From the NCBI RefSeq assembly GCF_026460945.1, contig NZ_JAOVZV010000017.1, positions 1 through 64,000 on the forward strand: a stretch of DNA of 64,000 nucleotides, written 5' to 3'. This stretch comes from Chryseobacterium luquanense (lineage in GTDB: Bacteria; Bacteroidota; Bacteroidia; Flavobacteriales; Weeksellaceae). Below are positions 51,575 to 61,643 of the stretch, piece after piece. Positions within the stretch are counted from its first letter, which is position 1; each line of letters begins with the position of its first letter. A program made the position numbers and the translations under genes. The notes below the pieces were generated by a model that worked only from the letters and a program-made list of their open reading frames with translations, was not told the DNA's origin and made no database searches.

Positions 51575-54424
51575 TTATTCTCTGTTTTTAACTAAAATCC
51601 AGCCTGAGAATTTGATTGGTGTTTTAGCTTGACCATTCTCATTCCAACTGATGCTGAACCAATAGTTTCCTGTAGAAACTCTCTTTTTACCATTGGTTGT
51701 TCCGTCCCAAGTGTAACGATTTTCTTTATTTCCTTGGTGAATTCTGTTTCCGTATCTATCAAAAATATCAAAAACTAAATTTGGTTTGTTAGCAAGAGCT
51801 GAATAATCTAAAATATCATTTACTCCGTCAGAGTTAGGGGTAATTACGTTTACAATATTAGGAATTGTAATGCTTACCTCAATCGGAATACATTTAAAAG
51901 TATCTCTTACATAAACTTTTACATCACCTCTCGGAAGATCTGTAAATACATTTGAAGATTGAAAATTATTATTGTTAATTGAATATTCATAAGGTCCTAC
52001 TCCTCCAACTGCAGTTATAGTAATGCTGTTGTTTGAAACATCAATATTTGAAATTACCGGCTGTTCTGAAGCATAGACTTTAACTTCCTGCTTTGTGATA
52101 CAGTCTCCCGTTTTAAGTTTCACCCAATAAGTACCAACTCCTACATTAGATATGGTTTGAGTTGTAGCTCCTGTGCTCCATTCATAACTTGAAAAACCTG
52201 TACCGGCATCTAATATAGTTTTATCTTCAATACAAATTACCTTGTCTACAAGAACTGTTGATTTTGTTGGTGGAAATACTACAAGAGTAATCTGAGCAAC
52301 ATTATAACATCCGTTTGCATTACGCACTCTTACATAAACTACACCATTAGGAGCGGTATAATTTGCAAAGTTTAAAATTTCGTTAGTCTGGTTGTGAGCA
52401 TCCGTTAATGAAGGATAATATGTTTTAATAACACCTGATTGTGTCGTTACATTAGCGGTTGTTAGATTAAATAATCCAGTTGCTACATTACTTTCAAGAA
52501 AACAAGTTCTTAATGTCGCAGAATTAACTGTAGGGCTTTCTGCTATTGTTAAAGTAAGTGTAATTTCTTCACAGTCTACAAACTCAGGATCATTTCCACA
52601 GAATTTATATACAATTTTATCATTTCCTACAAAACCAAAGTTTGGAGTATACCCTATAACACCCGTTGTAGGGTTCAATATTGCAGTACCATTTGTTGGT
52701 TGTGTAATAATTTGTACACTTCCTGGTGTGAAGTTTTGTTGAGATGTTGTGAATTCTGGTACAATATTTAAATAACCTTCACAAACTGTTTTTGTTTTTG
52801 TTGTTTTTTGCAAACAAGTAAAAACTTTATAGATTGGCGTTGTTGCAGGTATACAAGATCCAACTGTAATAGTTACAGTATAGTTTCCTGCGGTTGTAGG
52901 GGTGAATGAATTGGTTATAGCTCCAGGAATTGCGACCCCATTTCTAAACCACTGATAAGTATCATAACTATCATCAACTTCCAAAACTAAGCCTGGAATA
53001 CAATCTCCCGTCTGTTTTGCAATAAGTGGAATAGAGGAGAACCCGGCAAAATAGCCACCATACCCTGATGTACTATATCCACCATTGATTCCCGCAGTTA
53101 CAGCTTTATTAGAAACTACGGCTACGGTTCCGGTCATGTTTTCTATGGCATATGTTACCCAATTGGTATTTCCTGTTACCGTATATGGCCCTTGTGCTGC
53201 AGTTGGAGTTATTGGTGCTCCTCCATTAATGGTATAAGTAACAACAGCTCCCGCTTCAGTAAGAATATTTAATTTTACATTAGTATTTGATGCAACTACG
53301 CTCGCTCCACCAGTACCAGAAGGCATTTCGTTAATTTTACCAATTTCATCAATTTTTCTAGGTAAAAAACAGTTCAATGGTGGTATGTAGTTGAAACCAC
53401 AAGTCGCACTACTGTTTTCAACAGCTACAAGTTGATATAAATAAACATTTTTTGTAGTACTGATGAACATATTTGCATGTGTTCCGCCCTGTACGATATA
53501 GTTGCTTCCTGAAATTCTGTACCATTCACCTTGGTTTAAAGTAGCAACAGCAGTTCCAGAACCGTTCAAATATACTTGTGTATTGTTTTCAGTTGCAATT
53601 ACAATTCCGCCTTCTACATCCGGAGCAGTAGATCTTGTTCTTACCATTGCAAAAGTATTTCCAAGTCTTTCAACTGGAACAGATTGATCCAAAATCGAGT
53701 CAGAACCAAGATTGCTTACAGTACCAAAATTTCCATTCATGTTACCGTTGGTCAACGTAATTGGTTTATCAGAAACAATTTTAGCTCCGATAAAAGCTTG
53801 CATATTTGCAGCCGTTGCCCCGTTTCCGGCAAAAATAAAAGATTGCCCTTTATTTAATACAAATGTATGGGTGTTTGTTGCAGGTGTACTACCAATAAAT
53901 GTTATAGGTGTAGTTGCACTCCATGTTACAGTAACTGTTGTATTGTTTTCTGTTGCTAAAACTCCCGCAGTAAAGTTGTTACTTGTAGAAGTATAAATTG
54001 AAGGAGTTGCCGCTACGTAAAATTCTTTACCGATACCTGCTTTACCCTTACTGGTAACGATTTCAGCGTGCGTTGTACTACTGGCCATTCTTAATGTACA
54101 ATAAAATGGCTTTTCTCCACTCAAATAAAGTCCTTTGTTAATTACTCTAAAGGCATCAGACACAGCAGAACCGGCAATATATTGCGCTGGAACTGCATAA
54201 ATTTGAGGAGATCCTTTACTTATTGTTACTGTTCCGAGTGCAATATTATTGCTGTAAACCGTAACGGTAAAAGGTGTGGTCGAGTCTGTGGATAAATATA
54301 ATGTTCGTCCAGTGTAAGAAGTAGATTCATAGTAGGGCGCAATCCAATGCTCTGTATCTCTCTGAGCAAATAGGATATTACCACTAAAAATTACCATTAA
54401 AAAAGTAAGTAGAAGTTTTGTCAT
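51575..54424 (-). CDS. Large surface protein 2 of 4: IgGFc-binding-like domain with T9SS type B sorting domain
   Basis: The 949-aa product, the shortest of the four, has a signal peptide (about 1-20, LFAQ), the IgGFc-binding-like N-domain (DTEHWIAPYYESTSYTGR, LYLSTDSTTPFTVTVYSNN, CGFNYIPPLNCFLPRKIDEIG), an Ig-like module (YQWFRNGVAIPGAITNSFTP), a cadherin-like module (PTTGVIGYTPNFGFVGND) and one FNLTTAN-type module. A SprB-like repeat (PYEYSINNNNFQSSNVF) and the type B sorting domain (VITPNSDGVNDILDYSALA, DIFDRYGNRIHQG) follow. It lacks the DxDLDG units of proteins 1 and 4. It is most similar to protein 3. Likely a T9SS-exported adhesin-like protein. Confidence 0.85.
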   Translation of the reverse strand: MTKLLLTFLMVIFSGNILFAQRDTEHWIAPYYESTSYTGRTLYLSTDSTTPFTVTVYSNNIALGTVTISKGSPQIYAVPAQYIAGSAVSDAFRVINKGLYLSGEKPFYCTLRMASSTTHAEIVTSKGKAGIGKEFYVAATPSIYTSTSNNFTAGVLATENNTTVTVTWSATTPITFIGSTPATNTHTFVLNKGQSFIFAGNGATAANMQAFIGAKIVSDKPITLTNGNMNGNFGTVSNLGSDSILDQSVPVERLGNTFAMVRTRSTAPDVEGGIVIATENNTQVYLNGSGTAVATLNQGEWYRISGSNYIVQGGTHANMFISTTKNVYLYQLVAVENSSATCGFNYIPPLNCFLPRKIDEIGKINEMPSGTGGASVVASNTNVKLNILTEAGAVVTYTINGGAPITPTAAQGPYTVTGNTNWVTYAIENMTGTVAVVSNKAVTAGINGGYSTSGYGGYFAGFSSIPLIAKQTGDCIPGLVLEVDDSYDTYQWFRNGVAIPGAITNSFTPTTAGNYTVTITVGSCIPATTPIYKVFTCLQKTTKTKTVCEGYLNIVPEFTTSQQNFTPGSVQIITQPTNGTAILNPTTGVIGYTPNFGFVGNDKIVYKFCGNDPEFVDCEEITLTLTIAESPTVNSATLRTCFLESNVATGLFNLTTANVTTQSGVIKTYYPSLTDAHNQTNEILNFANYTAPNGVVYVRVRNANGCYNVAQITLVVFPPTKSTVLVDKVICIEDKTILDAGTGFSSYEWSTGATTQTISNVGVGTYWVKLKTGDCITKQEVKVYASEQPVISNIDVSNNSITITAVGGVGPYEYSINNNNFQSSNVFTDLPRGDVKVYVRDTFKCIPIEVSITIPNIVNVITPNSDGVNDILDYSALANKPNLVFDIFDRYGNRIHQGNKENRYTWDGTTNGKKRVSTGNYWFSISWNENGQAKTPIKFSGWILVKNRE

Positions 54425-54445
54425 AGTCTAGGATTAGGATTCATA

Positions 54446-54453
54446 CAAAAATA
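54446..54453 (-). promoter_or_regulatory. -7 box of large surface protein 2
   Basis: The minus strand reads TATTTTTG, fitting TAnnTTTG, 21 nt before the ATG at 54424. The sequence between (containing TAATCCTA) resembles that before protein 3. Confidence 0.55.
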
Positions 54454-54512
54454 ATGTAATAATTCATATGTTTTATAAAAAAAATATAAAAAAAATTAAA
54501 TTTATAATAAAA

Positions 54513-54542
54513 AAATGCCACAACAGTTAAGTTATGGCATTT
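54513..54542 (-). terminator. Terminator of large surface protein 3
   Basis: AAATGCCACAAC (54513-54524) pairs with GTTATGGCATTT (54531-54542), with one mismatch, and the minus strand continues into a T run. It lies 22 bp past the stop of the gene at 54564. Confidence 0.75.
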
Positions 54543-54563
54543 CTCATTTTATTATTTAAGATT

Positions 54564-57500
54564 CTATTCTCTATTCTTAACTAAAATCCAACCTGTGTAT
54601 TTTATTGGAGTTTTAGTAGCGTTTGGTTCTGTCCAATTGATATGATACCAATATGTTCCGGTAACAATCTTTTTATTAGAGTGAGTTCCATCCCATTTAT
54701 AATTATTGAATTTATCACCAGTAAACACTTTGTTTCCGTATCGGTCATAAATCATGAAAGAAAGGTTGTCTTTGTAAGCTAATTCACTATAATCGATGAA
54801 ATCATTTACTTTATCTCCGTTTGGAGTAATTGCATTTACAAGATTTGGAACTGTAATCTCTACAGAAACCGGAGAACAGTTGAACTCATCTTTCACATAG
54901 AAAGTATGTTGACCTCTGCTCAAGTTTGTAAATACATTAGAATCCTGCCAAGTTGCTGTTCCGTCTACCGCATATTTGAAAGGTGCAGTACCTCCTGTTA
55001 CAATAACTGTCGCTGTATTATTAGAAATTTCTATAGAAGTAATTACTGGCTCTAGAGCCTTTTTCACACTAACTGTTTGTTTGGTATAACATCCAGCATT
55101 TTGAAGAATTACCCAATAATCACCTACAGGTACTGCTTGAATTGTTTGAGTAGTTGCACCAGTACTCCATTCGTATGACTGATATCCTGCTCCTGCATCT
55201 AATGTAGTTCTGCTATCAATACAGATATATTTGTCAACCAATAAAGGTGATCTCTTTGGAGGTGTAACTTTAAGATTGATTTTTGCAATTGCATAACATC
55301 CGTTACTATTAAATACTCTTACATAAACAGCACCGTCTCCGGAAATATACATGTCTACAGGAAGTACTATTTCATTTGTTCCGTTGCTTGCATCCGTAAA
55401 CGTTGGATAATACTTTTTAGTAACCGGAGTTTGTGATGTAACATTTGCACTTGGAAGATTAAATACTCCTTTTGTTTCATTATTTTCAATAAAACATACC
55501 GTTAAAGTAGTTTCATTTACAACTGGGGTAGGGTAGAAATCAAGAGTGATTTTTGCGGTTCCGATACATCCTTCGTCAGTCGTTACCTGTACATATACAG
55601 ATCCTAATCCAAAGAAATAATTTGTAGGATTATTGATTTGATTTGTATTTGCATTCAAGTCTGCTAAAGTTGGATAGAACTTTTTGGTTGTAGGGCTGTA
55701 AGAAGTTACAGCTGCAGTAGTTAAATCAAAATATCCTTTTCCTGCATATTGACAAGTTTTGATTGTTACATCTGTAAGTACAAATGGCACAACATTCAGG
55801 TTTAGTGTAATTTGTTCACAATCTACAAATTCAGCAGCATTTCCACAGAATTTATAAATAATCTTATCTGCTCCTAAGTAACCTGCATTTGGTACATAAG
55901 TAATAATTCCTGTAGCAGGATTTATGGTAGCAGTTCCTTGTGTTGGCGCTGTAATAATTTGTACAGTTCCAGGTACTGGTGTTTGGGTTGAGCTGGTAAA
56001 TGCAGGTATAATAGCTTTCGTTCCGCAAATATTTAAGGTTTTAACTGTATTTGTTAAGCAGGTAAATACTTTATATATTGGTGTAGTTACAGGTGGGCAA
56101 GTTCCCATCGTTACTTTTACAGTGTAATCTCCTGCAACTGCTGGTGTGAATGTTGATGAAGTAGCTCCAGTAATAATTCCACCATTCAAATACCACTGGT
56201 AAGTTTCGTAGCTGTCATCAACTTCTAAAATAATACCAGGAATACAATCTCCAGTTTGTTTTGCAATAACTGGTATTGAAGAGAATCCTGCAAAATAACC
56301 ACCGTAGCCAGCAGTGCTATATCCTCCGTTTACACCAGCTGTAACCGCTTTGGTAGATTGAATAGTTAGATTTCCTGTAACACCTTCTATTGCATAAGTC
56401 ACCCAGTTTGTATTTCCGAGAAGCTGATAAGGTCCTTGTGCTGCCGTTGGTGTGATTGGTGTTCCTCCATTAGAACTATAAGTGACCGTAGCTCCTGCCT
56501 CAGTAAGAATATTAAGTTTAAGCACAATAGTAGATGATGTGTTTGGCATTTCGTTTACATTACCAATCTCATCAATTTTTCTTGGGAGGAAACAGTTGAG
56601 GGGAGGAATATAATTAAATCCACAAGTGGCATTGCTATCATCTACAGAAACCAGCTGATATAAGTAAACGTTTTTAGAAGTAGATACGAGCATGTTGTAA
56701 TGTCCGCTAGTTCCTTGCAACTGATATGAAGAACCTGGAATTCGGTACCATTGTCCCTGATTAATAGTAGCTGCAGGTATTGATGATCCATTTAGAAATA
56801 CTTCCGTATTATCTTCTGTAGCAATCACTATACCTCCTTCAAGATCTGAAGATGTGGAAAGTGTTCTCACCATTGCAAAAGTACTTCCCAATCTTTCGGT
56901 AGGGACAGACTGGTCAAGAATTGCATCTGAACCTGAAGGTGAATTTCCAAAATTTCCATTCATGTTACCATTAGTGAGCGTGATTGGTTTAGTTGAAGTT
57001 ATTTTGGCTCCCATAAACGGAGCGGCACTTGCAGCGTTTCCTGCAAATATAAATGATTGCCCCTTATTTAATGTAAAAGTATAAGGATTGGACGGTGGGG
57101 TGGCTGGTTGTCCAAAAAACGTTATTGTTCCTGGCCAGCTAACAGTTACAGTTGTAGCATCTTCAGTAGCCATAACCCCTGCAGTAAAACTGTAAAGGGT
57201 GGCTGTACTTCCCGCGTAAGGTGTGTTTGCGACATAAAACTCTTTACCTATTCCAGCTTTTCCTTTACTTGTTACAATTTCGCCATGAGAGATTTGCGCT
57301 GTTCTTAAAGTGCAATAAAAAGGTTTTGCTCCTTTTAAATACAATCCTTTATTAAGAACTTTAAAACCGTCACTTGTGGAAGCTGTAGAAATATAAGTTC
57401 CTACATCATAAGTAACAGGATTGTTTTTACTGACCATAATAGGCGTAGTATTGATCTGCACATTATTACTGAAAATATTAACTGCAAATGGCGTTACAGA

Positions 57501-57641
57501 ATCTGTTGACAGATAAACGGCAGTGGAATATGTTCCGCCCGAATTGTAATAGGGTGCAATCCAGTGATCAGTATCTCTTTGTGCAAAAAGACTGTTGATT
57601 GTCAGAAGCATTACTGCAAAGCTTAGTAGAAATCTTTTCAT
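54564..57641 (-). CDS. Large surface protein 3 of 4: IgGFc-binding-like domain with T9SS type B sorting domain
   Basis: The 1025-aa product follows the plan of protein 2 (signal peptide ending LFAQ, DTDHWIAPYYNSGG, YLSTDSVTPFAVNIFSNN, CGFNYIPPLNCFLPRKIDEIG, YQWYLNGGIITGATSSTFTP) and closely resembles it. The difference is a second copy of the FDLTTA/FNLPSA-type module (KGYFDLTTAAVTSY, KGVFNLPSANVTSQ) of about 85 residues. It ends with a SprB-like repeat (FKYAVDGTATWQDSNVF) and a type B sorting domain (AITPNGDKVNDFIDYSELA, MIYDRYGNKVFTG). Proteins 2 and 3 therefore look like a recent duplicate pair that differ by one module. Confidence 0.85.
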   Translation of the reverse strand: MKRFLLSFAVMLLTINSLFAQRDTDHWIAPYYNSGGTYSTAVYLSTDSVTPFAVNIFSNNVQINTTPIMVSKNNPVTYDVGTYISTASTSDGFKVLNKGLYLKGAKPFYCTLRTAQISHGEIVTSKGKAGIGKEFYVANTPYAGSTATLYSFTAGVMATEDATTVTVSWPGTITFFGQPATPPSNPYTFTLNKGQSFIFAGNAASAAPFMGAKITSTKPITLTNGNMNGNFGNSPSGSDAILDQSVPTERLGSTFAMVRTLSTSSDLEGGIVIATEDNTEVFLNGSSIPAATINQGQWYRIPGSSYQLQGTSGHYNMLVSTSKNVYLYQLVSVDDSNATCGFNYIPPLNCFLPRKIDEIGNVNEMPNTSSTIVLKLNILTEAGATVTYSSNGGTPITPTAAQGPYQLLGNTNWVTYAIEGVTGNLTIQSTKAVTAGVNGGYSTAGYGGYFAGFSSIPVIAKQTGDCIPGIILEVDDSYETYQWYLNGGIITGATSSTFTPAVAGDYTVKVTMGTCPPVTTPIYKVFTCLTNTVKTLNICGTKAIIPAFTSSTQTPVPGTVQIITAPTQGTATINPATGIITYVPNAGYLGADKIIYKFCGNAAEFVDCEQITLNLNVVPFVLTDVTIKTCQYAGKGYFDLTTAAVTSYSPTTKKFYPTLADLNANTNQINNPTNYFFGLGSVYVQVTTDEGCIGTAKITLDFYPTPVVNETTLTVCFIENNETKGVFNLPSANVTSQTPVTKKYYPTFTDASNGTNEIVLPVDMYISGDGAVYVRVFNSNGCYAIAKINLKVTPPKRSPLLVDKYICIDSRTTLDAGAGYQSYEWSTGATTQTIQAVPVGDYWVILQNAGCYTKQTVSVKKALEPVITSIEISNNTATVIVTGGTAPFKYAVDGTATWQDSNVFTNLSRGQHTFYVKDEFNCSPVSVEITVPNLVNAITPNGDKVNDFIDYSELAYKDNLSFMIYDRYGNKVFTGDKFNNYKWDGTHSNKKIVTGTYWYHINWTEPNATKTPIKYTGWILVKNRE

Positions 57642-57662
57642 AATATGGAATTAGGATTTCTA

Positions 57663-57670
57663 CAAAATTA
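57663..57670 (-). promoter_or_regulatory. -7 box of large surface protein 3
   Basis: The minus strand reads TAATTTTG, fitting TAnnTTTG, 21 nt before the ATG at 57641. No terminator was seen in the 77-bp gap behind protein 4, so read-through is possible. Confidence 0.55.
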
Positions 57671-57718
57671 AAATAAATTTTAATATATTGTTAATAAATC
57701 ATAAATAAAATTTAAAAT

Positions 57719-60700
57719 CTATTCTCGATTCTTAATTAAAAGCCATCCTGAATGAGAAACTGGCAATTTTGTGTCTGGTTCAATCCATCGGATAATATAC
57801 CAGTAAGTCCCTGTAGGTAGATTTCTTCCACCTGATTTTCCGTCCCATTTGTAGTTGTTTGGAGATGATTTATACACAAGTGCTCCATATCTGTCAACCA
57901 CTTCAATATTTACTTGATCCTTAATTTTTAAATCAGAATAATCTAATACATCATTTCTTCCGTCTCCGTTTGGAGTAATTGTATTAATTAAATTTAAAAT
58001 TAAGAAGTCTTTAATCACAGGTTGACATCCATCTCTTCCAATCACGTAAACTTTGTGCGGACCTCTCGTTAATCCTGAAAATACATTTGAACTTTGGTAA
58101 TCTGAACCATTTAATGAATATTGATAGGGTGCAGTTCCTCCCGTAACATTAATTGTTGCACTTGTTCCTGTAACAACAATACTTGTGATTGTAGGAGCTT
58201 GAGCTGCAGTCACAGTTACTGTTTGTCTATAAATACAACCGTTAAATCCTAAGTCTACAAAGTAAGTTCCTACACCAACGGTAATTGACGAGGTAGTTGC
58301 TCCTGTACTCCACAGATAAGAGGTAAAACCATCTCCTGCATTAAGAATCGCTTTTGCATCTAAACAAATGGTTTGATTTTGTAAGGTGTTTGATTTTTTT
58401 GGAGATTTTAAACTAATTGTTAAAGTTCCGATGTTCGGACAAGCAATATTGCTGGTAAATCTAATATAGAAAGTTGCTGAAGTTGTAATAACTTGAGTTG
58501 CAGCTATTGCATTGGTTCCAGCTTGCGCATTAGCTAAAGTAGGATAAAAAGTAAGTGTAACTGACGGATCTGCCGTAAATTGATTTTTATAATCACTAAG
58601 ATTTACACTTTGAGAACCATCTAAATCATTATCACAAACTTGTGTTGTTATATTGGTTGTTAGAAGAGTAAGTTTATTACCAATAGTGAAATTAATTTGT
58701 CCAAAAGCAGTCGGGCAAGTTGTACTTGTACCGTCTACTCTTATATAAACAGTTGTTGCTGAAGTATATGTCCAGTTAGTTGGAAGTGTATTCCCGTTTC
58801 CTGCGGTTGCATCAGCTTGACTTAAATAATATCTTACTGTAAAACTTGCCGAATTTGTTACAATTTGTGGAGTTATTGTAGCAAAATTTACGTTCACAAT
58901 TCCGTCAAAATTATCATCACAAAGATTTCCGTTAAAATTCGCAATATTGATATTAGGAACAGCATTTACTTTGATAGCTAAATTAGCTGTATTAAAACAC
59001 TGCGTCGCATTAGTAAATCTTAAATAAAAAGTTCCTGTCGTTCCGTTGTTGATTGTTTGTGTTGCAGAGATTGCATTTGCTCCTGATTGTGCGTCTGCTA
59101 AACTACTGTGGAAAGTAACTGTAGTTGCAGGATCTGTGGTGAAAATATTTTTATAATTAATTAAATTGACAGTTTCAGAACCATTCATGTCTGTGTCACA
59201 AATTTCTAATACATGCGTAGGAGTTAACAAAGGAACCTTATTTTTAATCACAAAATTAATTTGTCCAAAAGCAGGAGGACATCCGTTTGTGCTTTCAACT
59301 CTTACATAAACTGTTGTATTTGAAGTGTAATTCCAGTTAGTTGGCAATGTGTTATTATTTCCTGCGGTTGCATCAGCTTGATTTAAATAATATTTTACGG
59401 TAAAATTGGCAGAGTTGGTAACAATCTGAGGAGTAACTGCTGCAAAATTTATATTGATAACTCCAGAAAAATTATCATCACAAAACTCTGCATTATAAGC
59501 ACTTGTATTGATGTTTGGAGATTGATTTATTATTAATGTAATCTGCGCAACTTTAGAACATCCGTAAGCTGAAGTTACATTAGCGTAAATAATTCCTGCA
59601 GGTCCCGTATAAGTTGCGGGAACAGCAATTTGACCGGTTAAATTTGAATTGGTAAAATAAGTAATACTTGCTCCAACAGCCGATGTTACATTTGCAGTCG
59701 TTAAATTATAAGTTCCATTTACTGAAGTACTGTTACAAATGCTTATTGAAGTATTATTCACCTGAAGAACATCCGTGTTAATTATAATTTTAAAATATTC
59801 AAAAGCAAAAGGATTTCCGTTTCCTTGAATATAATAAATAAACTGATCTGTAGTATTTACAGTTGTCGCATTTGGTGTATATGTAATTTGTCCTGTAGTT
59901 GAATTTACAGTTGCTGTTCCGTTAGTTGGTTGAGCAATAATTGCCGTTAATGAAGGAACAATTGTTTGTGTAGAACTTGTAAATGCAGGCGTGATTACTT
60001 TTGTATTACAAGATCCGATTGTATAAGTTGTTGTTGAAATTGGCGGGCATAATGTGTAATTGTAAATTGTCGTCAATTTTGTTTCACAGTTGTTTTTCGT
60101 TACCGAACAAGTATATGCTCCTGCTCCATACAATTCAGGATTAATAAAATAAGTTGTAGCTCCGCTAATTGCAACTCCATTTAAGTACCATTGATAAGCG
60201 TCATAATTATTATCAACCTGCAGCTCAATTCCTGCATAGCAGTCACCTGTTTTCGTAATTGCAGGAACAGAAGAGAATCCTGAGAAATAACCTCCATATC
60301 CTACGGCACCACTTCCTGCAGCGATTCCAGCAGTCATAGCTTTTGTAGAATTTAAAGTAATATTTCCTGTCACATTTTGAATAGAGTAGCTTACCCAATT
60401 TGGATTTCCTGTTACAGGATAAGGTCCGTTTCCTGCTGCAATTGGTCCGCCGTTTAAAGTTACCGTTGCGCCGGTTTGGGTGATAATATTTAATCTAGTA
60501 GCAAAAGTTTGACCTCCAATTCTGTTGATAAACCCAATTTCATCAATTTTATTAGGCATAAAACAGCTTAAAGGGGGTATGAAATTCATTCCTCCGGAAG
60601 CATATTCGTTTCCGTTGGTTGCGCCAGAAAGTAATTGATAAACATAAACATTTTTGGTTGCAGAAATATTCATGTTGTAATGTCCGCTACCAGCTTGATT

Positions 60701-61624
60701 TATATACCTTGCACTTGGAACTTGATAATATTGTCCTTCATTTAGCGTAATTGCGGCTCCGGTTCCGTTAAATGTAATCTGAGTATTATTTTCTGTAGCA
60801 ATAATTAAAGCGGTTTCCATTTGAGAAGTCACCGTTCCGTTTCCTTTTACAACTACGAAATCTTTTCCTAAACGATCAACAGGAACAGCCTGATCCATCA
60901 AAATATCATTGTTGGTAAGGTTTTGAGTAGTATAAGCTGCATTAAAGTTTCCGTTGGTTACAGAAATTGCCTTTGTCGCAACAATTTTAGCACCTACTAA
61001 ACCTGTTTTATTGGCGTTTGACCACGAACTTACAACATCCAGAATGTAAGATTTTCCTTTATTAAGAGTAAAAGTTCTTGTTGGAGAAGAAATTCCATCC
61101 GAAAAAGTAATAGCCGGATTGTAACCGGAAATTGTCACAACGGTATTGTCCTCAGTAGCTGTTACTCCGATGGTTGCATTCATGTGATCTTCTGATCCTG
61201 TAATTGGAGCAACTCCCGCATAAAATGTAGTTCCTAAACCTGCTGCGCCTTTTGAAGTTAAAATTTCAGCATGATTGGTCATCGCAAATCTGTAATTGGC
61301 AAAGAATTTTTTAGAACCTTTTACATTTAATCCCATATTATTCGGTGTGAATAATTGACTTTGTGACGATGCAATTAAAAAGTTATTGGGAATTATTACC
61401 TGTGCAGGATTGTTTTTACTTACCTGAACTGTAGAATACAATGTATTATTATTGTAAATCTGTACTGCAAAAGGAGTGGTTTCATCAGTAGACAGATATA
61501 AATATCCTTCCAATCCGCCGGTTCCGGCTTTTGCAGACATCGGAGCAAACCAATGTTCAGTATCAAGTTGAGCATTAATGATTAAACACCAAAATGTACA
61601 AATAATAAGTAAAAATCTTTTCAT
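57719..61624 (-). CDS. Large surface protein 4 of 4: IgGFc-binding-like domain with T9SS type B sorting domain
   Basis: The longest of the array at 1301 aa. It has a signal peptide (about 1-18, INAQ), the IgGFc-binding-like N-domain (DTEHWFAPMSAKAGTG, YLYLSTDETTPFAVQIYNNN), an Ig-like module (YQWYLNGVAISGATTYFI), a cadherin-like module (VNSTTGQITYTPNA) and a NLTTAN module. Two tandem about 190-aa units follow with acidic calcium-type motifs (CDDNFSGVIN, CDTDMNGSET; CDDNFDGIVN, CDNDLDGSQS). A SprB-like repeat (YQYSLNGSDYQSSNVF) and the type B sorting domain (NTITPNGDGRNDVLDYSDL, VVDRYGALVYKS) close it. It groups with protein 1, which has one such unit. It is the first gene of the array in the direction of transcription. 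Confidence 0.86.
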   Translation of the reverse strand: MKRFLLIICTFWCLIINAQLDTEHWFAPMSAKAGTGGLEGYLYLSTDETTPFAVQIYNNNTLYSTVQVSKNNPAQVIIPNNFLIASSQSQLFTPNNMGLNVKGSKKFFANYRFAMTNHAEILTSKGAAGLGTTFYAGVAPITGSEDHMNATIGVTATEDNTVVTISGYNPAITFSDGISSPTRTFTLNKGKSYILDVVSSWSNANKTGLVGAKIVATKAISVTNGNFNAAYTTQNLTNNDILMDQAVPVDRLGKDFVVVKGNGTVTSQMETALIIATENNTQITFNGTGAAITLNEGQYYQVPSARYINQAGSGHYNMNISATKNVYVYQLLSGATNGNEYASGGMNFIPPLSCFMPNKIDEIGFINRIGGQTFATRLNIITQTGATVTLNGGPIAAGNGPYPVTGNPNWVSYSIQNVTGNITLNSTKAMTAGIAAGSGAVGYGGYFSGFSSVPAITKTGDCYAGIELQVDNNYDAYQWYLNGVAISGATTYFINPELYGAGAYTCSVTKNNCETKLTTIYNYTLCPPISTTTYTIGSCNTKVITPAFTSSTQTIVPSLTAIIAQPTNGTATVNSTTGQITYTPNATTVNTTDQFIYYIQGNGNPFAFEYFKIIINTDVLQVNNTSISICNSTSVNGTYNLTTANVTSAVGASITYFTNSNLTGQIAVPATYTGPAGIIYANVTSAYGCSKVAQITLIINQSPNINTSAYNAEFCDDNFSGVININFAAVTPQIVTNSANFTVKYYLNQADATAGNNNTLPTNWNYTSNTTVYVRVESTNGCPPAFGQINFVIKNKVPLLTPTHVLEICDTDMNGSETVNLINYKNIFTTDPATTVTFHSSLADAQSGANAISATQTINNGTTGTFYLRFTNATQCFNTANLAIKVNAVPNINIANFNGNLCDDNFDGIVNVNFATITPQIVTNSASFTVRYYLSQADATAGNGNTLPTNWTYTSATTVYIRVDGTSTTCPTAFGQINFTIGNKLTLLTTNITTQVCDNDLDGSQSVNLSDYKNQFTADPSVTLTFYPTLANAQAGTNAIAATQVITTSATFYIRFTSNIACPNIGTLTISLKSPKKSNTLQNQTICLDAKAILNAGDGFTSYLWSTGATTSSITVGVGTYFVDLGFNGCIYRQTVTVTAAQAPTITSIVVTGTSATINVTGGTAPYQYSLNGSDYQSSNVFSGLTRGPHKVYVIGRDGCQPVIKDFLILNLINTITPNGDGRNDVLDYSDLKIKDQVNIEVVDRYGALVYKSSPNNYKWDGKSGGRNLPTGTYWYIIRWIEPDTKLPVSHSGWLLIKNRE
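58385..59520 (-). repeat. Tandem about 570-bp internal duplication in large surface protein 4
   Basis: Two consecutive units (about 58950-59520 and about 58385-58950; limits approximate) each encode NIN..N.CDDNF.G...NF..TPQIVTNSA followed by YYL.QADATAGN.NTLPTNW.YTS.TTVY.RV and a CD.D..GS..VNL block. The DNA is also clearly similar, for example TCCTGCGGTTGCATCAGCTT occurs in both units. Confidence 0.8.
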
Positions 61625-61643
61625 GCCTCAGTTTTAGGGGCGA

